The notes under the pieces: generated by a model
What the model saw: only the letters and a program-made list of their open reading frames with translations
What the model was told of the DNA's origin: nothing
The model's database searches: none
Shown: positions 15,665 to 20,661 of the stretch, one piece after another
Position numbering within the stretch: position 1 is the stretch's first letter
How the letters are laid out: each line of letters opens with the position of its first letter
Translations under genes and position numbers: made by a program
Assembly: GCA_036003885.1 (NCBI GenBank)
Contig: DASYSA010000608.1
Location: 1 to 20,661 of the forward strand
Direction of reading: 5' to 3'
DNA from: DASYSA01 sp036003885
GTDB taxonomy: Bacteria; Acidobacteriota; Blastocatellia; UBA7656
DNA length: 20,661 nucleotides

Positions 15665-16621
15665 ATGACAAGCAATAGATGCCAGCACTGTGGTCTGGTG
15701 AACTTTGCCGGGACGGCTGAGTGCCGGCGCTGCAAAGCGCCAATTGCGTGGGGAGCGGAAGGCTCCGGAAGTCAGCCCGCTTTCAGCTCGCAGCCCACCT
15801 TTGGTTCAGGCGGCGGCGAGTCCTATCAACCGCAGCAACCTTTCCCGGCGGCGGCCTCATTGCCGAATTATGGGGCGGCAGCCGGCGGATACGTTTCGCC
15901 TTACGGGCAAAACCAGAAGCTGCGAAGCGGCCTGGCGATTACCTCGCTCGTGCTTGGAATAGTGGGCATGTTCTCACTCGGGCTGGTTCTGGTAGGTTCC
16001 CTCATCGGGCTGATTCTTGGAATTCGGGCCGTGCTCAAGGCTAAGAGAGAGCCGTACGTCTACGGCGGTAAGGGACTTGCGATTGGTGGGATCGTTACCA
16101 ACTCGCTCGGTCTTGTCTCCATAGTACCCGTCGCTATTATCGCTGCAATTGCAATTCCGAACCTACTCATGGCACGCATGGCGGCCAACGAGGCCAGTGC
16201 TATTGGATTCCTTCGAACACTGTCGACCGCCGAAGACGCGTACCAATCCACAGTCGGACGTGGCCTCGAGTTTGGGAGTATGGATGAGCTGATAGCCTCG
16301 GGAGCGATTCCGCGAGACAGCGCAAGCAGATTCGGCTACCAGTTCAAGCTCAGGCTACTCGACAGCAACGGCAACGCAGCGTTGGCAGGGACCAGTGATG
16401 CCGTTCGCTTTGAAGTGGTGGCGACTCCGATCAGCTATGGATCGACCGGCCGAAGATCGTTCTACGTATCCGAAGAATACATCATTCGATGTGCGGACAA
16501 GAGAGGCAGAGAGGCGACTCGAAGTGATCCGGATATTGACCAGTACTTCCGGGATCAGGAACCGGCCTTCGAACAAAGGCGCCCAACAGGAATCGGCGAC
16601 GCACCTCGAAGGCGCACCTAG
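15665..16621 (+). CDS. Zinc-ribbon / DUF4190 / pilin-like membrane protein
   Basis: 318 residues. A RanBP2-like zinc ribbon lies at 6-23 (CQHC-x10-CRRC: Cys6, Cys9, Cys20, Cys23), followed by a Gly/Ser/Pro/Gln-rich linker (about 30-85). A DUF4190-type segment with two membrane helices comes next (about 88-152, LRSGLAITSLVLGIVG and GLAIGGIVTNSLGL). A third helix, IIAAIAIPNLLMARMAANEASA (about 158-179), looks like a type IV pilin/pseudopilin N-terminal helix, continuing into a pilin-like globular part with a C-terminal FYVSEEYIIR strand motif. A prepilin peptidase site (GFTLIE type) is missing, so processing as a true pilin is unlikely. Function unknown; the build is typical of acidobacterial membrane proteins. 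Flanked by intergenic DNA on both sides. Confidence 0.85.
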   Translation: MTSNRCQHCGLVNFAGTAECRRCKAPIAWGAEGSGSQPAFSSQPTFGSGGGESYQPQQPFPAAASLPNYGAAAGGYVSPYGQNQKLRSGLAITSLVLGIVGMFSLGLVLVGSLIGLILGIRAVLKAKREPYVYGGKGLAIGGIVTNSLGLVSIVPVAIIAAIAIPNLLMARMAANEASAIGFLRTLSTAEDAYQSTVGRGLEFGSMDELIASGAIPRDSASRFGYQFKLRLLDSNGNAALAGTSDAVRFEVVATPISYGSTGRRSFYVSEEYIIRCADKRGREATRSDPDIDQYFRDQEPAFEQRRPTGIGDAPRRRT

Positions 16622-16762
16622 GTTCACGATAGAAAGCCGTTCCCTGCACAGAGGCTGCCCTACTCCAACCTCGAACCAACGCATATTTACAAACCCGCCC
16701 AGCGGCTGCAATACTGAGGGAGCGCGCGCTCGCATCGTCAGCTTTGCGCGCGAAACCCTATT

Positions 16763-17260
16763 ATGAGAGTCCAGATCGTAGCCGCGGTGCTCACCATTAG
16801 CGATTCTGCTTCGCGAGGCGAGCGTGAAGACCTATCCGGCCCGGCTGTTGTGGCCGAGCTTCAGAAGCTTGGCGGCCAGGTAGCCGCGACTGAGATCCTC
16901 TCCGACGACCGCCTCTTGATCGCCTCGCGCCTCAAGCACTATGCCGACCGGGGTGACGTGAATCTTATCCTTACGACCGGCGGTACCGGGTTCGCGCCCC
17001 GCGACAACACTCCAGAGGCAACCAGAGACGCGATAGAAAAAGAAGCGCCGGGTCTAGCCGAATTGATGCGCCTGCGGAGCCTCGACTCGACTCCGCTTGC
17101 GCCTTTGTCGCGCGCCGTCTGTGGCATTCGGGGACGCACGCTCATAGTCAATTTGCCCGGAAGCAAACGCGGGGCGGTTGAGAACTTCACGGCGATCAGA
17201 AGCTCGCTGCCCCACGCAATCGGTCTCATCACGGACCAATCACACAAGTGTGCTACTTGA
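16763..17260 (+). CDS. mog: MogA/MoaB-family molybdenum cofactor protein
   Basis: 165 residues, the MoCF-binding fold alone. Motifs: VLTISDSASRGEREDLSGP (9-27), LTTGGTGFAPRDNTPEAT (70-87, with the GGTG loop and Asp81) and LPGSKRGAVEN (131-141). Members adenylylate molybdopterin (Mog/MogA) ahead of molybdate insertion; MoaB paralogues are similar and the distinction by eye is not safe, although TTGGTG and the PGSKRG motif favour Mog. Cytoplasmic. No other moa/moe gene is in the window, so cofactor genes must lie elsewhere. The ATG has no evident Shine-Dalgarno (upstream is CGAAACCCTATT). Its stop lies 8 nt before a period-7 inverted repeat that separates it from hslO. Confidence 0.9.
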   Translation: MRVQIVAAVLTISDSASRGEREDLSGPAVVAELQKLGGQVAATEILSDDRLLIASRLKHYADRGDVNLILTTGGTGFAPRDNTPEATRDAIEKEAPGLAELMRLRSLDSTPLAPLSRAVCGIRGRTLIVNLPGSKRGAVENFTAIRSSLPHAIGLITDQSHKCAT

Positions 17261-17268
17261 AGCCTTCC

Positions 17269-17370
17269 CGTTTCTCGTTGCTCGTTTCTCGTTGCTCGTT
17301 GGGAGGCTTTCTTTGGGGGAACCCACCTACGAAGGACGAGAAACGAGAAACGAGAAACGAGAAACGAAGA
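17269..17370 (+). repeat. Heptamer inverted repeat, CGTTTCT/ACGAGAA type
   Basis: Left arm 17269-17303: CGTTTCT, CGTTGCT, CGTTTCT, CGTTGCT, CGTTGGG. Right arm 17336-17370: four perfect ACGAGAA units then ACGAAGA. The arms are complementary over about 30 nt apart from the T/G alternation, around a loop of about 32 nt. The right arm ends one base before the hslO ATG, so it occupies the ribosome-binding region. Confidence 0.9.
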
Positions 17371-17371
17371 C

Positions 17372-18334
17372 ATGAATCCCGATAAGCTCGTGCATGCCAC
17401 CGCGGCAAACAATCAGCTCCGCTGCATGGCTGCAGTCACGACCGACCTGGTCGGAGAAGCATGCAGGCGACATAGGACGTTTCCGACCGCTTCGGCGGCG
17501 CTGGGACGAGCGCTAACCGGCGGGCTCCTGCTGGGCGCCACCGTGAAAGACATGGAGAAGTTGACGGTACACTTCGCCTGCGATGGCCCGATCGGAAGCA
17601 TCATCGCACAAGCGGACGCGCACGCGAATGTGCGCGGCTATGTGTCGAATCCTGAAGCCGATGTCCCCGCCGAAAACGACCGGGGCAAGCTGGATGTGCG
17701 AGCGGTCGTTGGAAGCGGCACTCTCTACGTCACTCGCGACGCTGGTTTCGAAATCGGTTTGATGAAGGAACCCTACCGCGGCATGGTCCCGATCATCTCC
17801 GGCGAGATCGGAGAGGATTTCGCGTACTATCTGGCGAAGTCCGAACAGGTGAATTCGGCTGTCAGCCTTGGTGTGCTGATGACAGTCGACGCAAACGGCA
17901 ACGGACCCGCAATTGAGGGCACTCCAAATCCTGCCGCACCTGAGTTCGAACTGGACCGATTGCGTGTAGCCGCCGCTGGAGGGTTCATCGTACAGGTGAT
18001 GCCAAGCGCTGACGAGCAGTTGATTGCCAGTCTTGAAGTAATGCTTCCTCAAGCGCCGCATTCGACCGAGATGATTCGCGCGGGGCTGGGGCCAACAGAG
18101 ATGCTTCAGACTGTGCTTGGCGATTTGGACTTGTTGGTGCTCGAGGAGAAACAGCCGCGCTTCTTCTGCGGGTGCTCACGCGAGCGAGCACTGTTGATCA
18201 TATCGGCTCTTGGTCGCGAGGAGGTCGAGGATATGCTGACCAGGGATAATGGGGCTGAGTTGATCTGCCACTTCTGCAACGAGGCTTATCGGATCAGCGG
18301 CGACGAGTTGAGCGCGATACTCGCCGAGGAGTAG
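17372..18334 (+). CDS. hslO: Hsp33 redox-regulated chaperone
   Basis: 320 residues. The N-terminal chaperone domain has VHATAANNQLRCMAAVTTDLV and RALTGGLLLGA; the middle has the ESG-type GEIGEDFAYYLAKSEQ and GGFIVQVMP. The C-terminal zinc switch has four cysteines in the classic CxC-x30-CxxC order: Cys266, Cys268, Cys299, Cys302. Under oxidative stress these form disulfides, zinc is released, and the protein becomes an ATP-independent holdase in the cytoplasm. No Shine-Dalgarno is visible because the 20-odd bases before the ATG belong to the heptamer repeat at 17336-17370; the potential hairpin could restrict translation, which is inference. The stop is 3 nt from the stop of the convergent Uma2 gene, leaving no room for a terminator. 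Confidence 0.96.
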   Translation: MNPDKLVHATAANNQLRCMAAVTTDLVGEACRRHRTFPTASAALGRALTGGLLLGATVKDMEKLTVHFACDGPIGSIIAQADAHANVRGYVSNPEADVPAENDRGKLDVRAVVGSGTLYVTRDAGFEIGLMKEPYRGMVPIISGEIGEDFAYYLAKSEQVNSAVSLGVLMTVDANGNGPAIEGTPNPAAPEFELDRLRVAAAGGFIVQVMPSADEQLIASLEVMLPQAPHSTEMIRAGLGPTEMLQTVLGDLDLLVLEEKQPRFFCGCSRERALLIISALGREEVEDMLTRDNGAELICHFCNEAYRISGDELSAILAEE

Positions 18335-18337
18335 GGG

Positions 18338-19003
18338 TTAGCCGCCGGACTTGTGTTCCCGCACCCAGGAGCGGAATGCGATCGCAACTTTTCTCTCTCC
18401 CTCGGCTATCCCTCGGGCCAGATATTCAGAGACTATTTGCGCCGACAGAAAGCTGAAGGCGCCGCTGGTGTCGTGCTCTTCGTAGCTCTCGCCGGTCAGA
18501 AGGAACATTCGTATTTGTCCTTTGGCAACCCGCCAGATTTCCGTGACACCCAGACCGGCATAAATAGGGAACTTATTCAGCGACGCGCTCGTCCGATCAA
18601 TCTCTATGACGAGATCCGGCGGGGGATCGTGCTCGAGGTTCAGGTCAGTTTTGCCGATGACCAGCGCGGCATTCTGGATATAGAAGCAGTCATCAGGCTC
18701 CGCTCCTTTGGCCTTCATCTCTGCTCTGAGTGTCGTTGAGCCGAGGGACTCGATATCAATATCCAGTTCATCCCTGAGGGCCGTTATCAAGGTATGCATG
18801 ACGCTCTTAGGCCTTTCATGGACCGATGCTGGAGCCATGATCTCCATCCTCCCTCGATCGTAGAAGATTCGCACCGCGCGCCCCTCACCCAGATCTGCCA
18901 GTAGTTGCTCGTACTCTTCCCAGGGCACATCATCAACTCTCAGCACAGCTCCGGAGGGCATATGCTCGATCGCCGCAAGATAGTCAGTGGTTGCTGCAGA
19001 CAT
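18338..19003 (-). CDS. Uma2-family PD-(D/E)XK nuclease-like protein
   Basis: 221 residues. The Uma2 (DUF820) fold is seen from about 25 to 200: an Asp/Glu-rich start, RIFYDRGRMEIMAP, KGAEPDDCFYIQ (Glu102-Pro-Asp104) and PDLVIEIDRTSAS (Asp130, Glu134), then the GVTEIWRV strand. Glu/Asp at these places matches the PD-(D/E)XK core, so a metal-dependent nuclease is plausible, but no member role is firmly known. Such genes are numerous in cyanobacteria, Chloroflexi and acidobacteria and are often mobile-like singletons. It starts 14 nt after the second kinase-like gene (GAGGG in between as ribosome site), so it is the third gene of that minus-strand operon. Confidence 0.88.
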   Translation of the reverse strand: MSAATTDYLAAIEHMPSGAVLRVDDVPWEEYEQLLADLGEGRAVRIFYDRGRMEIMAPASVHERPKSVMHTLITALRDELDIDIESLGSTTLRAEMKAKGAEPDDCFYIQNAALVIGKTDLNLEHDPPPDLVIEIDRTSASLNKFPIYAGLGVTEIWRVAKGQIRMFLLTGESYEEHDTSGAFSFLSAQIVSEYLARGIAEGERKVAIAFRSWVREHKSGG

Positions 19004-19017
19004 GGAAGCATTCCCTC

Positions 19018-19737
19018 TCAGGCCAACAAACCCTCTCTCAGCAGTCTTCCGATTCGACGCTGCAGGCTGCGATAGATCATCTCTATCGGCTGTGTCGCAT
19101 CGATAATCTCGAATCCGTATTCGTCGCTCATTGAATCGAAGACGCCGAGCATCCTGGTTTGGTACTCGACGAAGCTATCGAAGAGATCGGCGCCGAGGTG
19201 CATATCCATCCCCGACTCCCAATAGTCAAATCCGCTCCGCCGGCCCAGCACGCGCGGGACCAGTTCCGGCACGCTCGCGCGAAGATAGAAGATCGCATCG
19301 GGCTTGAGCGCCAGTCCGTAGACCGACTTGATCCACTGCGCGTCCAGCCCCCGAACGATGGCTCGCGCAATCAGCGAGTAAATATAGCGGTCGGTCAGCA
19401 CGATGAAGCCGGCGCGCAGCGCGGGAATCATCTCATTTTCGAGCCTGTCGGCGAAGTCGGTCGCGTAGAAGAGCGCCAGTGAAATCGGTCCCAGTGTAAG
19501 TCCCTCTTTGGCCTGTTTGATCCCCCTCCCCGCGAGTGCCGAGCGGGTCATCCCTGTGTCGAGCACCGCATGGCCATTCGATTCCAGCCAGGGCTTCAGC
19601 ATCGACACTTGAGTTGAGCGGCCCACACTGTCGGCTCCCTCGATGACAATGAGTCTGCCGTGTAACTCCTCCGGGTCTACGCCCGGCAAGCCCTCGCCGT
19701 AAAACTCAAACCTGTGTTGGTCAGATCGCTTGTCCAA
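19018..19737 (-). CDS. Thymidylate kinase-like protein with Arg in the P-loop
   Basis: About 239 residues from a TTG at 19737, 7 nt after the upstream stop; an ATG at 19827 would give 269 residues but overlaps the preceding gene by 83 nt, which I consider less likely. P-loop NTPase of the Tmk type: LIVIEGADSVGRSTQ (about 29-43), then ALFYATDFADRLE and the DRY motif (116-118). The Walker A Lys is replaced by Arg40 (GxxxxGRST). The second Tmk signature (REPGGT) is missing. It is clearly paralogous to the upstream gene, sharing HATDLADR/YATDFADR, LADRY/LTDRY, KYYEAGLD/DYWESGMD and the FGLTVIDAT/YGFEIIDAT end. It may be a nucleotide kinase with altered catalysis, or a partner subunit of its neighbour. 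Confidence 0.85.
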   Translation of the reverse strand: MDKRSDQHRFEFYGEGLPGVDPEELHGRLIVIEGADSVGRSTQVSMLKPWLESNGHAVLDTGMTRSALAGRGIKQAKEGLTLGPISLALFYATDFADRLENEMIPALRAGFIVLTDRYIYSLIARAIVRGLDAQWIKSVYGLALKPDAIFYLRASVPELVPRVLGRRSGFDYWESGMDMHLGADLFDSFVEYQTRMLGVFDSMSDEYGFEIIDATQPIEMIYRSLQRRIGRLLREGLLA

Positions 19738-19744
19738 TTCGAGT

Positions 19745-20440
19745 TCAATCCTCGCTCCATTCGGGACGGAGCGCGGGCTTGCGAGGCAAGTCTCGAAGCT
19801 CACGTTCCACGATGGCTCGAACTTCATTCTGTTGCTCTTCGATGGATCGAGTCGCGTCGATGACCGTCAGTCCGAACTCGCTAACCATCTCTTCGTAACG
19901 GTCCCCAATAATGCCTTGAAAGATCTTGAAGCTCTCTTCTATATCGTTCGACAGGTCCAGGTCGAGTCCCGCCTCGTAATACTTGAGACCGGCCCGTGCG
20001 CCAAGGATCCGCTTCAGTGATACTTCGAGAGGAACGCGAAAGTAGAAGGCCACAGTCGGCTTCACCGTGAAGTGGTACAGGTCGCGAACCCAGTGCGGGC
20101 TCACACCCCGAGCGCAATCTCGGGCAAACGCGGTATAGACGTAGCGATCCGCCAGCACGATGGCGCCGGCCTTGAGCGGCGGGATGATGTGACGCTCGAT
20201 GCGGTCGGCAAGATCGGTTGCGTGAATGAGGGAGAAGGTTGTGGGCGTCAGCATCTGCTTCTTCTTGCCGGTCCGGGTTGTTTCCTTGACCAGCGGCGAA
20301 GAGTTCCACTCGCTGAAGAAGACCATGTAGCCTTCGCGTCTGAGCCACTGCTGGAGCAGGCTGAGTTGCGTAGACTTGCCCGACCCGTCGATGCCCTCGA
20401 CGATGAAGAGTTTGCCGGGAAATTGACGATCAGCGTACAT
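19745..20440 (-). CDS. Thymidylate kinase-like protein, canonical P-loop
   Basis: 231 residues from the ATG at 20440; an in-frame TTG at 20464 would add eight residues but lies inside a promoter-like sequence. Walker A is intact: VEGIDGSGKSTQ (Lys22). Further Tmk-type features are LIHATDLADR (71-80), the DRY motif (98-100) and FYFRVPLEVSLKRIL. The usual REPGGT dTMP-binding motif is replaced by FSEWNSSPLVK, and a basic segment TGKKKQ (57-62) follows. It would phosphorylate a nucleoside monophosphate, by default dTMP to dTDP, but the changed base-side motif makes the substrate uncertain; a housekeeping tmk may lie elsewhere. First gene of the operon with the Arg-variant paralogue and Uma2. No Shine-Dalgarno is seen. 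Confidence 0.87.
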   Translation of the reverse strand: MYADRQFPGKLFIVEGIDGSGKSTQLSLLQQWLRREGYMVFFSEWNSSPLVKETTRTGKKKQMLTPTTFSLIHATDLADRIERHIIPPLKAGAIVLADRYVYTAFARDCARGVSPHWVRDLYHFTVKPTVAFYFRVPLEVSLKRILGARAGLKYYEAGLDLDLSNDIEESFKIFQGIIGDRYEEMVSEFGLTVIDATRSIEEQQNEVRAIVERELRDLPRKPALRPEWSED

Positions 20441-20446
20441 TTTGCG

Positions 20447-20483
20447 CTGGATAAGTATAAACAAAAGGGGCGCATGAGGCCAA
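20447..20483 (-). promoter_or_regulatory. Candidate promoter for the kinase-pair operon
   Basis: On the minus strand TTGGCC (20478-20483), an 18-nt spacer and TATACT (20454-20459) resemble a sigma70-type -35/-10 pair. Transcription would start near 20447, leaving only about 7 nt before the ATG at 20440, which fits the absence of a Shine-Dalgarno. Confidence 0.35.
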
Positions 20484-20643
20484 ACAGCATTGGGATGTCA
20501 TAAAGTGAGGTGTACCGAAGAGACTGAAGCCTAAAGCGACCGATAACGCCGCTGCACAAGCTCGAGTCCGCGTTAATTCTATTGATCTTGGATTCCGGTG
20601 TCTCGTAAACTCCCTCTTGCCCACACACGAGCCGCGTACCGAG

Positions 20644-20659
20644 AGACTCTCAGGAGTCT
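20644..20659. repeat. Small inverted repeat at right edge
   Basis: AGACTC, TCAG loop, GAGTCT: a 6-bp perfect stem. It is cut off from its context by the window end, so its role is unknown. The rest of 20484-20643 shows no gene or RNA that I can support. Confidence 0.35.
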
Positions 20660-20661
20660 TG

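Noticed and set aside
16720..16731. Palindrome GAGCGCGCGCTC upstream of mog as a possible operator
   Set aside because: GC-alternating palindromes arise easily in such DNA, and there is no second copy or nearby regulator gene to support it.
17513..18061. Minus-strand open frame of 182 codons inside hslO
   Set aside because: Entirely antisense to a well-conserved gene; His/Arg-rich translation without any motif.
19738..19827. N-terminal extension of the second kinase-like gene to the ATG at 19827
   Set aside because: It would overlap the upstream gene by 83 nt, and the extra 30 residues precede any domain; a TTG at 19737 just after the upstream stop fits better. Not excluded.

Overview
The window (20,661 bases, moderately high GC, densely coded) reads like a chromosomal segment of a Gram-negative, non-proteobacterial organism. 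An acidobacterium, or a relative in the Acidobacteria/Planctomycetes/Verrucomicrobia set, is my best inference. The grounds are a PSCyt1-DUF1549-DUF1553 / DUF1501 gene pair, a zinc-ribbon/DUF4190/pilin-like fusion, a Uma2-family gene, and heptamer-based intergenic repeats. No rRNA, tRNA, CRISPR array, transposase or phage gene was seen.

Left part (1-5443, minus strand): a three-gene operon for exported proteins. It holds a large c-type-cytochrome-like PSCyt/DUF1549/DUF1553 protein, a Tat-exported DUF1501 protein 4 nt downstream, and a TPR protein that runs off the left edge. Positions 5444-5700 separate it from a divergent glutathione peroxidase (5701-6285), which ends at a perfect 14-bp hairpin facing a convergent zinc-ribbon membrane protein (6342-7124).

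Middle (7343-15409, plus strand): a lipoprotein with LAS-type metallopeptidase motifs, tlyA, a stand-alone response regulator bracketed by two inverted copies of one heptamer-armed repeat, then a tight four-gene run. That run is an FHA-transmembrane-serine protease, a class V aminotransferase, ppk1 and thpR, with gaps of 0, 42 and 3 nt.

Right part (15665-20661): a zinc-ribbon/DUF4190/pilin-like protein, a Mog-type molybdopterin protein and hslO (all plus). Then, convergent on the minus strand, comes an operon of two tandem thymidylate-kinase-like genes followed by a Uma2-family nuclease-like gene. The second kinase has Arg in place of the Walker A Lys.

The least ordinary signals are three period-7 repeat families in intergenic DNA, two of which intrude on gene ends or starts, and the diverged tandem Tmk-like pair. 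No gap without a gene exceeds 300 bases. The largest are 5444-5700, 15410-15664, 20441-20661 and 7125-7342; I see only the repeats and weak promoter candidates listed below in them.
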